A DNA stretch of 64,000 nucleotides. Source: Streptomyces sp. NBC_00659 (GTDB lineage: Bacteria; Actinomycetota; Actinomycetes; Streptomycetales; Streptomycetaceae). Location of the stretch: NCBI RefSeq assembly GCF_036226925.1, contig NZ_CP109031.1:2170001-2234000 (forward strand), given 5' to 3'. Below, in pieces: positions 1-11,241 of the stretch. The first letter of the stretch is position 1; every line of letters starts with the position of its first letter. The notes beneath the pieces are model-generated. The model saw only the letters and a program-made list of their open reading frames with translations. It had not been told where the DNA came from and ran no database searches. The position numbers and the translations under genes were made by a program.

Positions 1-1
1 C

Positions 2-304
2 GGGGCGTCCCCGGCGGCACCGGCCGCGCAGGCGCGCGTCGTCACCGGGACCGTGTCCGACACCCAGTACGGCCCCGTCCAGGTCCGGCTCACCCTCGAC
101 GGCAAGAAGATCACCAAGGCCGAGGCGGTCCAGGCACCCTCGGGCGGGACCAGCTCCCAGAAGACCGAACTCGCCGTGCCCAAGCTCAACCAGGAGGCCG
201 TCGCCGCGGGCAGTGCCCAGATCGACACCGTCTCCGGCGCGACCTACACGAGCGAGGGCTACAAGAAGTCCCTGCAGTCGGCGCTGGACAAGGCCGGTGT
301 CTGA
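2..304 (+). CDS. FMN-binding domain protein, C-terminal part (5' cut by window edge)
   Basis: The reading frame is open from the first bases and ends at TGA 302-304, so the N-terminus lies outside the window. What is visible is a small FMN-binding domain (about 100 residues) ending in a SGATYTS motif near the C-terminus. In this family (NqrC/RnfG/FMN_bind) the second Thr of the S-G-A-T-x-T motif carries covalently linked FMN. An Ala/Pro-rich stretch precedes the domain, as in exported copies. The next gene, overlapping by 8 bases, is apbE, which encodes the enzyme that attaches FMN to this motif, so substrate and modifying enzyme are coupled. The protein is probably a periplasmic-side electron carrier; its redox partner is upstream and not visible. 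Confidence 0.88.
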   Translation, partial: GASPAAPAAQARVVTGTVSDTQYGPVQVRLTLDGKKITKAEAVQAPSGGTSSQKTELAVPKLNQEAVAAGSAQIDTVSGATYTSEGYKKSLQSALDKAGV

Positions 305-1088
305 GCCCGCGCAGGACGCACCGCAGGAGCTGCGCCACGCCGAGGAGGTGATGGGCACGGTCTTCTCCTTCGACGTGCGCGGCGGCGAACCCGATTCCGT
401 GCGGACGGCGCTGGAGGAGGCGGTCACCCAACTGCACCGCGTGGACGCGGTGTTCAGCACCTACCGCGAGGACAGCCAGATCTCGCGGCTGGTGCGCGGA
501 GAGCTGACCGTCGAGGAGTGCGACCCGGAGGTCGCCGAGGTGCTCGACCTGGGCGCCGAGGCGGAACGGGTCAGTGACGGCTGGTTCAGCACACGCTACG
601 AGGGACAGCTCGACCCCACGGGGATCGTCAAGGGCTGGGCGGTGGAGCGCGCGGCCCTGAGTCTCGCCGCGGCCGGGGCGAGCGGAGTGAGCGTCAACGG
701 CGGCGGCGACGTCCAGCTCTGCGGCGTCCCCGGGCCGCACCGCCCCTGGCGGGTGGGCGTGTCCGACCCGCTCCGCCCGGGCTCGCTCGCCGCGGTGGTC
801 TCCGCGGCCGGCGTCGACCGGCTGGCCGTCGCGACCTCGGGCACCGCCGAACGCGGTGCTCATATCGTCGACCCGCGCACCGGGAAGTCGGCGGTCACCG
901 ACCTGGTGGCCGTGACCGTGGTGGGCCCGAATCTGATCTGGGCGGACGCCTGGGCGACCGCGGCCTTCGCGATGGGCTCGCGAGCGGGCCTCGACTGGCT
1001 GGAGTCGCTTCCCGACGTGGAGGCGCTGCTCATCACGGCCGGCAACGAGGTCCGGTGCACGGGAGGCCTCGCCCAGCGCCTGGGGTGA
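297..1088 (+). CDS. apbE: ApbE-type FAD:protein FMN transferase
   Basis: About 263 aa. The family moves FMN from FAD onto a Thr of FMN_bind proteins, using Mg2+. Recognisable blocks in order: MGTVFSFDV near the N-terminus, FSTYREDSQISRL, LDPTGIVKGWAVERA, VNGGGDVQLCG, HIVDPRTGKSA and the metal-binding DAWATAAFAMG near the C-terminus. I chose GTG 297 because it overlaps the upstream stop by 8 bases and places the conserved MGT block about 17 residues in; longer in-frame starts would run deep into the upstream gene. No clear lipoprotein signal, unlike many Gram-negative ApbE proteins. The substrate is most likely the FMN-binding protein directly upstream. A perfect 23-bp hairpin follows the stop. 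Confidence 0.93.
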   Translation: MSEPAQDAPQELRHAEEVMGTVFSFDVRGGEPDSVRTALEEAVTQLHRVDAVFSTYREDSQISRLVRGELTVEECDPEVAEVLDLGAEAERVSDGWFSTRYEGQLDPTGIVKGWAVERAALSLAAAGASGVSVNGGGDVQLCGVPGPHRPWRVGVSDPLRPGSLAAVVSAAGVDRLAVATSGTAERGAHIVDPRTGKSAVTDLVAVTVVGPNLIWADAWATAAFAMGSRAGLDWLESLPDVEALLITAGNEVRCTGGLAQRLG

Positions 1089-1136
1089 CCGGCACCCGTT
1101 CACGGGCACGGTCCCCCGGCGCACCCGCGTCGGGGC

Positions 1137-1187
1137 GTACGACGGTGGAGGCGCACCCCGGAGCGGGGTGCGCCTCCACCGTCGTAC
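1137..1187. terminator. Bidirectional terminator hairpin between apbE and argR
   Basis: Perfect 23-bp inverted repeat (1137-1159 with 1165-1187) around the 5-base loop GGAGC. It sits between the convergent ends of apbE and argR, so it can end transcripts from both sides. No U-tract, as is common in Streptomyces. Confidence 0.85.
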
Positions 1188-1190
1188 GTG

Positions 1191-1727
1191 TCAGTGATCG
1201 TTCTGGGCCAGCCGCAGCATATGGTCGGCCAGCGCCTGGCCGCCCGTCGGATCGCGGCTGATCAGCATCAGGGTGTCGTCCCCCGCGATCGTGCCCAGGA
1301 CGTCGTGCAGCTCCGCCTGGTCGATCGCCGAGGCGAGGAACTGCGCGGCGCCCGGCGGGGTGCGCAGGACCACGAGATTGGCCGAGGCCTCCGCGGAGAT
1401 CAGCAGCTCCGAGGAGAGCCGGCGCATCCGCTCCTCCTTCGCCGACTCCCCCAGCGGTGCGCGCGGAGTGCGGAAACCGCCCTCGCTCGGCACCGCGTAG
1501 ATGAGGTCGCCGTCGTTGTTGCGGATCTTCACCGCGTTCAGCTCGTCGAGGTCCCGGGAGAGCGTCGCCTGAGTGACGTTCAGCCCGTCGTCGGCCAGAA
1601 GTTTCGCCAACTGGCTCTGCGAGCGCACCGGTTGCCGGTTGAGGATGTCCACGATCCGGCGGTGGCGTGCGGTGCGGGTCTGCGGCACGGCAGGCCCTGC
1701 GTGCTCGTGGTCCTGCGCCTGAGTCAT
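1191..1727 (-). CDS. argR: Arginine repressor ArgR
   Basis: 178 aa, slightly longer than the usual 150-160. The N-terminal winged helix-turn-helix is visible at about residues 22-75 ([11 protein letters not shown] then [13 protein letters not shown], the typical ArgR recognition helix). The C-terminal hexamerisation and arginine-binding domain contains the GTIAGDDT segment that normally supplies the Asp pair contacting arginine. It is the last gene of argC-J-B-D-R, 22 bases after argD. ArgR with arginine represses arginine genes by binding ARG boxes; two candidate boxes lie upstream of argC, so the operon is probably autorepressed. Confidence 0.96.
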   Translation of the reverse strand: MTQAQDHEHAGPAVPQTRTARHRRIVDILNRQPVRSQSQLAKLLADDGLNVTQATLSRDLDELNAVKIRNNDGDLIYAVPSEGGFRTPRAPLGESAKEERMRRLSSELLISAEASANLVVLRTPPGAAQFLASAIDQAELHDVLGTIAGDDTLMLISRDPTGGQALADHMLRLAQNDH

Positions 1728-1749
1728 CGTCGTCGTCCCATTCCCGTGA

Positions 1750-2958
1750 TCACCCGTCCCCGTTGGCTGCGTCGAGGATGCCGGGAAGGGCCCGGAGGAA
1801 CGTGTCCACCTCGTCGTCGCCGAGGTTCAGCGGCGGCATCAGCCGTACGACATCGGGGGCGGGCGCGTTCACCAGGAGACCGGCGTCCTGAGCCGCCTGC
1901 TGCACCTGGGGCGCGAGCGGCTCGGTGAGCACGATACCCAGGAGCAGGCCGGCGCCTCTGACGTGGTCGATCAACGGATGGCCGGAACCGTCCCCGAGCC
2001 CCTCGATCCCGTCCCACAGCTTCTCGCCGGCGCGCTTGACGTTCTCCAGGAGTCCCTCGGACCCGATCGTGTCGAGCACGGCGAGTCCCGCCGCGCAGAC
2101 GACCGGGTTGCCGCCGAAGGTCGTGCCGTGGTGGCCGGGCTTCAGCAGCCCGGCGGCGCGGCCGAAGGCGACCGTGGCACCGAGCGGCAGTCCGCCGCCG
2201 AGCCCCTTGGCGAGCGTGACGATGTCGGGCAGGACGCCTTCGTGGGCCTGGTACTCGAACCAGTGGCCGGTGCGGCCGATACCGGTCTGCACCTCGTCCA
2301 GGACGAGCAGGGCACCACGGGCCGCGGTGATGGCGCGGGCCGCCTTCAGGTAGCCGGGGGGCGGGACGACGACGCCGTTCTCACCCTGGATCGGCTCGAT
2401 GATCACCAGCGCGGTGTCGTCGGTGACCGCCTGGGCGAGTGCCTGCGCGTCGCCGTACGGGACGTGCGTGACGTCGCCGGGCAGCGGCAGGAAGGGCTCC
2501 TGCTTGGCGGGCTGGCCGGTGAGCGCGAGGGCGCCCATGGTCCGCCCGTGGAAGCCGCCCGTGGTGGCGACCATGTGGGTCCGGCCGGTCAGCCGGCCGA
2601 TCTTGAACGCGCCCTCGTTGGCCTCGGCGCCCGAGTTGCAGAAGTACACCCGGCCCTCGCGGCCGAAGAGCTGGAGCAGCCGTTCGGCGAGCGCGACGGG
2701 CGGTTCGGCGACGAAGAGGTTCGAGACATGGCCGAGGGAGCCGATCTGGCGGGTCACGGCCTCGACGATCGCGGGGTGGCCGTGTCCGAGGGCGTTGACC
2801 GCGATGCCGCCGACGAAGTCGAGGTACTCGTTGCCGTCGGCGTCCCACAGCTTGGTTCCGGCACCGCGGACGAGGGGCAGCCGCGGGGTGCCGTAGTTGT
2901 CCATGAGCGCGCCCTGCCACCGCTCGGTGAGCTCCGCGTTGCTCGCGCTGCCGGTCAT
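1750..2958 (-). CDS. argD: Acetylornithine aminotransferase ArgD
   Basis: 402 aa, normal for the family. PLP enzyme of aminotransferase class III that converts N-acetylglutamate semialdehyde and glutamate to N-acetylornithine and 2-oxoglutarate. Visible: the [12 protein letters not shown] phosphate-binding block, the [14 protein letters not shown] segment with the PLP-contacting Asp, and the Schiff-base lysine in [13 protein letters not shown]. The start ATG 2958 overlaps the argB stop (ATGA), so translation is coupled. Confidence 0.97.
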   Translation of the reverse strand: MTGSASNAELTERWQGALMDNYGTPRLPLVRGAGTKLWDADGNEYLDFVGGIAVNALGHGHPAIVEAVTRQIGSLGHVSNLFVAEPPVALAERLLQLFGREGRVYFCNSGAEANEGAFKIGRLTGRTHMVATTGGFHGRTMGALALTGQPAKQEPFLPLPGDVTHVPYGDAQALAQAVTDDTALVIIEPIQGENGVVVPPPGYLKAARAITAARGALLVLDEVQTGIGRTGHWFEYQAHEGVLPDIVTLAKGLGGGLPLGATVAFGRAAGLLKPGHHGTTFGGNPVVCAAGLAVLDTIGSEGLLENVKRAGEKLWDGIEGLGDGSGHPLIDHVRGAGLLLGIVLTEPLAPQVQQAAQDAGLLVNAPAPDVVRLMPPLNLGDDEVDTFLRALPGILDAANGDG

Positions 2959-3865
2959 TCGGCGTCCCCCGCTTCCTCGTCGTCCGGCACGACCATCGTG
3001 CCGATGCCTTCGTCGGTGAAGATCTCCAGCAGGATCGAGTGCTGGACCCGGCCGTCGATGACACGGGCGGTGGTGACGCCGTTGCGTACGGCGTGCAGAC
3101 AGCCCTCCATCTTCGGCACCATGCCGCTGGCCAGCTCGGGAAGGAGCTTCTCCAGCTGGGTGGCGGTGAGGCGGCTGATCACCTCGTCGCTGTTCGGCCA
3201 GTCCTCGTAGAGTCCCTCGACGTCCGTGAGGACCATGAGGGTTTCGGCATCCAGTGCGGCAGCGAGTGCCGCAGCCGCCGTATCAGCATTGACGTTGTAG
3301 ACATGTCCGTCGTCCTGGCTCCGGGCGATCGAGGAGACGACCGGGATGCGGCCGTCGGCGAGCAGTGCCTCGATCGCGCCCGTGTCGATCGCGGTGATCT
3401 CGCCGACCCGCCCGATGTCGACCAACTGGCCGTCGATCGTGGGCCGGTGCTTGGTCGCGGTGATGGTGTGCGCGTCCTCGCCGGTGAGGCCGACGGCGAG
3501 GGGTCCGTGCTGGTTGAGGAGTCCGACCAGTTCGCGCTGGACCTGTCCCGCCAGCACCATGCGGACGACGTCCATCGCGTCCTCGGTGGTGACGCGCAGG
3601 CCCGCCTTGAACTCGCTGACGATGCCGTGCCGGTCGAGGGCGGCGCTGATCTGCGGGCCGCCGCCGTGCACGACGACGGGCTTGAGGCCCGCGTGGTGCA
3701 GGAACACGATGTCCTGGGCGAAGGCGGCCTTCAGCTCGGCGTCGATCATGGCATTGCCGCCGAACTTGACGACGACGGTCTTGCCACGGTGCCGGGTCAG
3801 CCAGGGCAGCGCCTCGATGAGGATCTGCGCCTTGGGGAGCGCGGTGTGCTTGCGGGTCACATTGC

Positions 3866-3869
<4 letters not shown>
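2955..3869 (-). CDS. argB: Acetylglutamate kinase ArgB
   Basis: 304 aa. Phosphorylates N-acetylglutamate with ATP, the feedback-controlled step in many bacteria. Amino-acid-kinase fold markers: VVKFGGNAM near the N-terminus, VVHGGGPQI, the central [12 protein letters not shown] block and a C-terminal GMVPKM segment. ATG 3869 was chosen because it overlaps the argJ stop (ATGA) and matches the usual N-terminal length; upstream in-frame codons fall inside argJ. A basic N-terminal segment ([12 protein letters not shown]) precedes the kinase core. Confidence 0.97.
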
Positions 3870-6098
<2,229 letters not shown>

Positions 6099-6384
6099 TC
6101 CTCCCCGGACTGCCACCGAGGGCACGCGCGACTCCGCGACGCCCCCGTCCGTCGGCACGGTGGGAATCATGCCCAGAGTCGCTGTCCCTCCACTCGGACA
6201 CCACACGATCGGATCCGGTGGAACAGCACACACACTCCGGATTGATTCCTGTCAAAGCCCGGCATCACCTTCGCCGGAGGGCACCGGATGGGAACCATCC
6301 CCGCACGCGTCTCCCCCTGGGCCCCGCAGAGCTCTCCTCCTCTGGGGCACCCTCCGCCGCGGCGGACGCGCGGCGGTCCGTGGT
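6099..6384. other. Spacer between argC and a SecD-like remnant
   Basis: Nothing beyond upstream promoter sequence for argC was recognised here. Confidence 0.4.
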
Positions 6385-6738
6385 GACGCGGCGCTCCAGG
6401 CGCGCTTCGCGACGCTGGACCGCACGGCACGGGAGAGGCCCGCGACGGAGCGGGAGGGCGCCGCGCGGGGCTCGGTCGTCGCCTGCGGGACCGCCGGTGG
6501 CGGATCCGCCGCCCGCGCCACGTTCGCGCTGGGGCCGACGGTGGTGGACGGGATGGCCGTCGTCCTGGACGGCGCCGCGATCTCGGCCCCGTCCATGAAC
6601 CAGCGGCTCGGCGACGGCACCGCCGACATCTACGGAAGCTTCACCCGGGAGTCGGCCGAGCGGCTCGCCGTCGCCCTCGGCTCGGGCGCTCTCCCGGCCC
6701 CTGTGACCGTCACCGGCGTGACCCGGCTCCCGCGCTGA
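6385..6738 (+). pseudogene. Remnant of a SecD-type (SecDF P1 head) domain protein
   Basis: The frame ends in VVLDGAAISAPSMNQ, DGTADIYGSFTRESA and LAVALGSGALPAPVTV, which is the C-terminal half of the SecD P1 head domain (family pattern: VLDG-x-ISAP, I-x-G-x-FT, ALA-x-x-L-x-x-GALP). Streptomycetes carry secreted lipoproteins with this domain. Upstream, ALQARFATLD and ALGPTVVDG look like earlier parts of the same protein joined directly to the last domain, as if an internal segment had been lost. No lipobox, signal peptide or convincing start with a ribosome site is seen. Probably a decayed gene; a short functional protein from ATG 6169 is possible but unlikely. Confidence 0.45.
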
Positions 6739-6798
6739 AGGGGTGCCGTACGAGCCGTGCGGTGAGTCCCGCCCCGAAAACCTCTGGAGGACCGCCCG

Positions 6799-7025
6799 TG
6801 TCATCGTCGTCGTCCGCGCACCGGAGCGCGTACGAGGTCTTCGCCGTCCTGTCGGGAATCATCCCGATCGGAGCGGCGTTCGTCCCCGGAAACTCGTTCA
6901 AGAACCGTGTCCGGGCCGCTCCGGGCGGGATCTTCCTCACCTGTTACGGGCGGTATGTCGCCCATCGGACGACGGGCACGTTCCGGTTCCCCGTCGTCAT
7001 CTTCCTGATCCGTCGGCCGCGGTGA
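6799..7025 (+). CDS. Small predicted membrane protein, probably frameshifted at the 3' end
   Basis: 75 aa from GTG 6799, preceded by GGAGG at a good distance. One hydrophobic segment (EVFAVLSGIIPIGAAFV) and a second near the end (FPVVIFLI). After FLI the frame gives RRPR and stops, while the +1 frame continues PSAAVIHLLVKAFGHTG to a stop at 7096. Adding one base near 7012 would join the second hydrophobic segment to this plausible tail, so a one-base deletion is suspected. I do not recognise a function. Confidence 0.5.
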
Positions 7026-7201
7026 TCCACCTGCTCGTCAAGGCGTTCGGGCACACGGGCGGCCAGGGCTCCCCGCCCGGCGCGAACGGCCCCTGAACGC
7101 CCGGTGCCGGCGGGCCCGGCACCCCGGGACCGGCGGCTGAGATCCCGGCGCGGGGCGGCTCGGGTGCCCCCGGCCGGCGGCCGCGGCGGGGGCGCCTCGG
7201 G

Positions 7202-7594
7202 TCAGGAGCGCTTGGCGTCCCGCTCCGCGTTCTTCTCCTTGATGCGTACCGTCTCCTTGCGGACGTCCGCCTGGGTGGCGCGCTCGCGCCGCAGCCACTC
7301 GGGGTCCTCCGTCTTCAGCGCCTCGATCTGCTCGGTCGTGAGGGCGTCGCTGACGCCGCCGCGGGCGAGTCCCGCGATGGAGACACCGAGCTTGGCCGCG
7401 ACGACCGGCCGCGGGTGCGGGCCGGTGCGGCGCAGTTCCTGGAGCCACGCGGGCGGGTCGGTCTGCAAGGCGTTCAGCTCGGCACGAGAGACGACACCCT
7501 CCTGGAACTCGGCGGGGGTGGCCTCGAGGTACACACCCAGCTTCTTCGCCGCTGTGGCGGGCTTCATCGTCTGGGCGGTCTGGTGCGAACTCAT
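7202..7594 (-). CDS. DUF5997 family protein
   Basis: 130 aa, cytoplasmic, no membrane segment. Begins SSHQTAQTMKPATAAKKLGVYL and has a highly charged Lys/Arg/Glu-rich C-terminus (KETVRIKEKNAERDAKR). The middle repeats a theme (PPAWLQELRRTGPHPRPVVAAKLG then DPEWLRRERATQADVRKE), which suggests two related helical modules. This actinobacterial family has no known role. It is divergent from the LysR-effector-domain gene with only 77 bases between the starts, so the two may share control. Confidence 0.85.
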   Translation of the reverse strand: MSSHQTAQTMKPATAAKKLGVYLEATPAEFQEGVVSRAELNALQTDPPAWLQELRRTGPHPRPVVAAKLGVSIAGLARGGVSDALTTEQIEALKTEDPEWLRRERATQADVRKETVRIKEKNAERDAKRS

Positions 7595-7671
7595 GGGTCA
7601 AGGGTATCGAGCGCGCGGACCCCCGCCGACCATCGCCGGTACGGTGCCGCGGCCACGCCGGGTAATCTGAC

Positions 7672-8502
7672 GTGGTGACCGGCTCCGAAGCATCCCCCTC
7701 GTTCAGGCTCGCCTACGTTCCGGGGGTGACGCCCTCGAAGTGGGTGCGGATCTGGAACGAGCGGATGCCCGGCGTGCCTCTGGCTCTCGTCCCGGTGTCC
7801 GCCGGCGAGGTGTACGACGTCCTGCGGCGCGGCGACGCCGACGCGGGCTTCGTCCGGCTGCCGGTCGACGGGACCGACCTCAGCGCGATCCCCCTCTACA
7901 CCGAGACGACGGTCGTCGTGGTCCCGAAGGATCACATCGTGGCGGCGGTCGAGCAGGTCAGTGGCGAGGACCTCGCCGACGACATCGTGCTGCACCCCCT
8001 CGACGACCCGCTGGACTGGGAGCGTCTGCCGGGCAGGCCCGCGCTGGAGCGCCCCGCGGCCACCGAGGACGCCGTGGAACTCGTCGCGGCGGGCATCGGG
8101 GTCGTGGTCGTGCCGCAGTCCCTCGCCCGTCTGCACCACCGCAAGGACCTCACGTACCGGACGGTCACGGACGCCCCCGAGTCACGGGTCGCGCTGGCCT
8201 GGCCCGAGGAGCGGACCACCGATCTGGTGGAGGACTTCATCGGCATCGTGCGCGGACGCACGGCCAACAGCACCCGAGGGCGTTCCCAGACCCCGCCCGC
8301 GGCGGCGCAGAAGGACCGGGGCGCGGCGAAGTCCGCCCCCCGGAAGTCGGACTCGGGCGGCGGCGCCCGGCGCAAGCCCGCGCCCGGCAAGACCGGCGGC
8401 AAGGGCGGCGGCGGCAGGGCCGCGGCCAAGAACACCCGGGGCGGCGGCACCGGCGGCCCGAAGGGCGGCGCGAAGCGCGGCAAGCCCCGCCGCAGTTCCT
8501 GA
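7672..8502 (+). CDS. LysR-type substrate-binding domain protein without HTH, with a basic tail
   Basis: 276 aa. Residues about 8-200 match the effector-binding (type 2 periplasmic-binding) half of LysR regulators: an opening strand FRLAYVPGVTPSKW, the TTVVVVPKDH hinge region and GIGVVVVPQSLARL. The N-terminal winged helix present in every true LysR regulator is missing; the protein starts directly with the effector domain. The last 80 residues are Gly/Lys/Arg/Ala-rich and disordered (KTGGKGGGGRAAAKN), which resembles nucleic-acid-binding tails. Start is GTG 7672, with a second GTG at 7675. It may be a ligand-sensing partner of another regulator; function unknown. Confidence 0.8.
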   Translation: MVTGSEASPSFRLAYVPGVTPSKWVRIWNERMPGVPLALVPVSAGEVYDVLRRGDADAGFVRLPVDGTDLSAIPLYTETTVVVVPKDHIVAAVEQVSGEDLADDIVLHPLDDPLDWERLPGRPALERPAATEDAVELVAAGIGVVVVPQSLARLHHRKDLTYRTVTDAPESRVALAWPEERTTDLVEDFIGIVRGRTANSTRGRSQTPPAAAQKDRGAAKSAPRKSDSGGGARRKPAPGKTGGKGGGGRAAAKNTRGGGTGGPKGGAKRGKPRRSS

Positions 8503-8614
8503 CCGGGCTCCGGCCCGGCCCTGCCCCGGAAGGCGACCGGGACGGCAGGACAGAGGGAGGCCGGCGCGCGTCGACGGGGCGCGCCGCATCGGACGGGACG
8601 GAGAGCGGGACGGC

Positions 8615-9058
8615 ATGGGCGAGTTCTGGCCGGTCGAGGACGTGCTGACGTACCTGGGCGGAAACTGGCGGGTCGAGCGCACCGTACGGGACCTCGCGAG
8701 CGACGCCGAAGGGCGCTTCACCGGCACGACGGTGTTCGAGCCGCTGGAGGAGGGCGGGCTGCTGCACCGGGAGTCGGGCACGTTCGTGTGGCAGGGCGTC
8801 GCGCGGCCCGCCGAACGGACACTGCGGTTCCTGCCGGGCCAGGGCCCCGGGAGCGCGCTCGTACGGTTCTCCGACGGCCGCCCGTTCCACGACCTGGACC
8901 TGACGACCGGGCGGTACGTCGCCGACCACCCCTGCGCCGCGGATCTCTACCGGGGCGAGTTCACCGTCCGGGACGAGCACCACTGGCGGTCCGTCTGGCG
9001 GGTCCGGGGACCCGCGAAGGACCTCGTGCTCACCACCGGTTACGCGCGCCCGATCTGA
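8615..9058 (+). CDS. DUF6314 family protein
   Basis: 147 aa from ATG 8615. Small beta-rich protein with the marks of the DUF6314 family: LTYLGGNWRVERTVRDL near the start, FTGTTVFEP, RFLPGQ, a central FSDGRPFHDLDLTTG and a C-terminal LVLTTGYARP. The pattern of alternating strands resembles a lipocalin/FABP-like barrel, which could bind a small hydrophobic ligand (inference only). Its end overlaps the convergent phosphatase-like gene by 19 bases. Confidence 0.82.
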   Translation: MGEFWPVEDVLTYLGGNWRVERTVRDLASDAEGRFTGTTVFEPLEEGGLLHRESGTFVWQGVARPAERTLRFLPGQGPGSALVRFSDGRPFHDLDLTTGRYVADHPCAADLYRGEFTVRDEHHWRSVWRVRGPAKDLVLTTGYARPI

Positions 9059-9633
9059 GCGGGCGCCCCGTCGACGCGCAGGTTCCAGCGGCCCGCCCGG
9101 CCCGTCACGGTGATCGCCGACAGCGGACGGACGTCGATGTTCCAGTACGTCGACGGCGGCGCCTTCAGCGCGTAGACCAGCGCGGCCCGTACCACCGACG
9201 GCTCGGCCACCGCGACGATGCTGCCGCCGTCCTCCCCCGGCCGGGTGTCGAGCCAGGCACCGACCCGGGCGATGAAGGTCAGCAGGCTCTCACCGCCGTG
9301 GGGCGTGGAGCGCGGATCGGACAGCCAGGAGTCCACGGCCTCGGGCTCGCGGGCCATGGCCTCGCCGAGGGTGAAGCCTCGCCAGCGGCCCATGTCGCAG
9401 TCACGCAGCGCGAGCTGAACCAGTGGCGCGTAGCCGAGGACGTCACCGGTGGCCCGGCTGCGGGGTGTCGGCGCGCAGTAGCGCAGCTCGGCCGCCGCCA
9501 GTGGCAGCAGCCCCGCGGCGGCGCGCTGGGCTTCCTCCCATCCCGCCTGGTCCAGCGGCCGGTCGTCCTCGAAGCGCTCCGCCAGCAGCGCGGAGCTGCG
9601 CGCGGCGGCGACGAACGTGACCCGAAGATGCAT
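9040..9633 (-). CDS. Histidine-phosphatase-fold protein, catalytic histidines absent
   Basis: 197 aa from ATG 9633; longer starts exist but the fold begins at this Met. The layout follows the phosphoglycerate-mutase/alpha-ribazole-phosphatase family: first strand with the catalytic loop, PLDQAGWEEAQRAAAGL, YCAPTPRSRATGDVLG (usual SP-x-x-R-x-x-QTA), then the last catalytic loop. The first loop reads AAARSS where active members have RHG, and the last reads AEPSVVRA where SHG-x-x-R is expected, so both essential histidines are gone. Catalysis as a classical histidine phosphatase is unlikely; a binding or regulatory role is possible. Relatives in Streptomyces often show the same substitution (recollection, not checked). 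Confidence 0.75.
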   Translation of the reverse strand: MHLRVTFVAAARSSALLAERFEDDRPLDQAGWEEAQRAAAGLLPLAAAELRYCAPTPRSRATGDVLGYAPLVQLALRDCDMGRWRGFTLGEAMAREPEAVDSWLSDPRSTPHGGESLLTFIARVGAWLDTRPGEDGGSIVAVAEPSVVRAALVYALKAPPSTYWNIDVRPLSAITVTGRAGRWNLRVDGAPAQIGRA

Positions 9634-9804
9634 GCGCAGATCGTGGAGCGCCGGACTCCGCAGGTCAAGGGTGTCACGCAGAGTATCCGAATATTCACGG
9701 AACATCGGCTTCTGGCCTGTGCACCGACAGTGCCGACGCTCTGTACCCACTCCCGCCGTTGCGCCCCCGCGGCTCCCCGTGGCGCGACGTCCCGCCGCCT
9801 CCGC

Positions 9805-11241
9805 TCAGGCCCGCACCTCGTCGTACGCCGCCGTCAGTCGTCGTACGCCCTCCGTGATCTCCTCCGTCCCCGCCACCGCCGCGAAGCTCAACCGGATCTG
9901 GGCGGCCGGGGGTTCGGCGCTGTAGTAGGGGCGGCCGGGAGTCACGGCCACCCCCGCGCGCAGGGCGGCGGCGACGAGCGCGGACTCGTCGGTGCCGTCG
10001 GGCAGCCGCGCCCACAGGTGGTAGCCGCCGAACGGGATGTGGGGCAGGGCGAGTTCGGGGAGCCGCAGCCGCAGTGCGGCGGTCATGGTGTCCCGCCGGA
10101 CCTTCAACTCGGCCGACACGGTGCGCAGATGACGCGGCCAGGCCGGCGAGCCGACGAGTTCGAGCGCGGCCTCCTGGAGCGGGCGCGGCACGAAGAAGGT
10201 GTCGACGACCTGGATGGCGCGCAGTCGCTCCAGTACCGGACCGCGTGCGGCCAGGGCGCTCACCCGGAAGCTCGGCGAGGTCGCCTTGGTCAGGGAACCG
10301 ACGTGCACCACGACTCCGTCGGGGTCCTCGGCGGCCAGCGGCCGCGGCAGCGGGCCCGCGTCCTCGTGCACCAGGCGGCGTACGAAGTCGTCCTCGACGA
10401 CGAAGGCTCCGGCGTCCCGCGCGATGCGCAGCACCTCGCCGCGCCGCTCGGGCGCGAGCACGGCGCCGGTCGGATTCTGGAACAGCGGCTGGCAGACGAA
10501 GACCCGGGAGCCGGTCGCCCTGAAGGCGTCGGCCAGGAGCCCGGGTTTCACGCCGTCGGGGTCCACCGGGACCGGAACGGGGCGAAGACCGGCGGCGCGG
10601 GCGATGGCCAGCATGCCCGGATACGTGGGCGACTCGACCAGAACCGGGGCGCCGGGCGGCGCGAGCGCGCGCAGGGCGGTCGTCAGGGCGGTCTGGCCGC
10701 CGGCCGCGACCAGCACCTCGGCGGCGCCGATCGCCCCGCCGATACCGCGCGCGAACCACTCGCGCAGTTCGGGCAGTCCCTCCATGGGCGGCCGTGACCA
10801 GGCCCCGGGGCGACGGCCGGCCCGGGAGAGGGCCGCGCCCATCGCCCGCTCCGGCTGGAGCGAGGGGTGCAGATAGCCGCCGTTGAACTCGACGACGCCG
10901 GGGGGCGGCGCGGCGAGCGAGGCGAGGACGCCGGAGGCGTCAACGGTGCGCGGGACGGCCTCCGTCGCGGCGTCCGCGCTGAGCGCGACCTCCTGCCAGG
11001 AGGTGTCCCCGGTGGAGGTGACGGCGGGCCGGGGCCTCGCCCGGAAGGCGCCCGCGCCGGGCCGGGTGATCACGAGCCCCTCGGCGGCCAGTTGCGCCAG
11101 CGCCCGTGACACGGTCACCGGGCTCACGCGGAACCGTTCGACGAGCGCCCGGCTGGACGGCAGCTTTCCACCTGGAGAGTAGCGATTCAGCTCCTGTCGC
11201 AGCTGATCCGCCAGATCGCCCACACTGCTACGCTCTTGCAT
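9805..11241 (-). CDS. MocR-type regulator (GntR HTH fused to class I aminotransferase domain)
   Basis: 478 aa from ATG 11241. Residues 1-70 are a GntR winged helix (GGKLPSSRALVERFRVSPVTVSRALAQLAAEGL). Residues about 110-478 are a fold type I aminotransferase domain with PTYPGMLAIARAAGL, CQPLFQNPTGAVL, the DDFVRRL segment and the PLP lysine in VGSLTKATSPSFRVS. MocR proteins use PLP as a cofactor-sensor or bind amino-compound ligands. It is exactly divergent from an EamA exporter, start codons overlapping, and a palindrome covers both starts, so it likely controls the exporter and itself. Confidence 0.9.
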   Translation of the reverse strand: MQERSSVGDLADQLRQELNRYSPGGKLPSSRALVERFRVSPVTVSRALAQLAAEGLVITRPGAGAFRARPRPAVTSTGDTSWQEVALSADAATEAVPRTVDASGVLASLAAPPPGVVEFNGGYLHPSLQPERAMGAALSRAGRRPGAWSRPPMEGLPELREWFARGIGGAIGAAEVLVAAGGQTALTTALRALAPPGAPVLVESPTYPGMLAIARAAGLRPVPVPVDPDGVKPGLLADAFRATGSRVFVCQPLFQNPTGAVLAPERRGEVLRIARDAGAFVVEDDFVRRLVHEDAGPLPRPLAAEDPDGVVVHVGSLTKATSPSFRVSALAARGPVLERLRAIQVVDTFFVPRPLQEAALELVGSPAWPRHLRTVSAELKVRRDTMTAALRLRLPELALPHIPFGGYHLWARLPDGTDESALVAAALRAGVAVTPGRPYYSAEPPAAQIRLSFAAVAGTEEITEGVRRLTAAYDEVRA

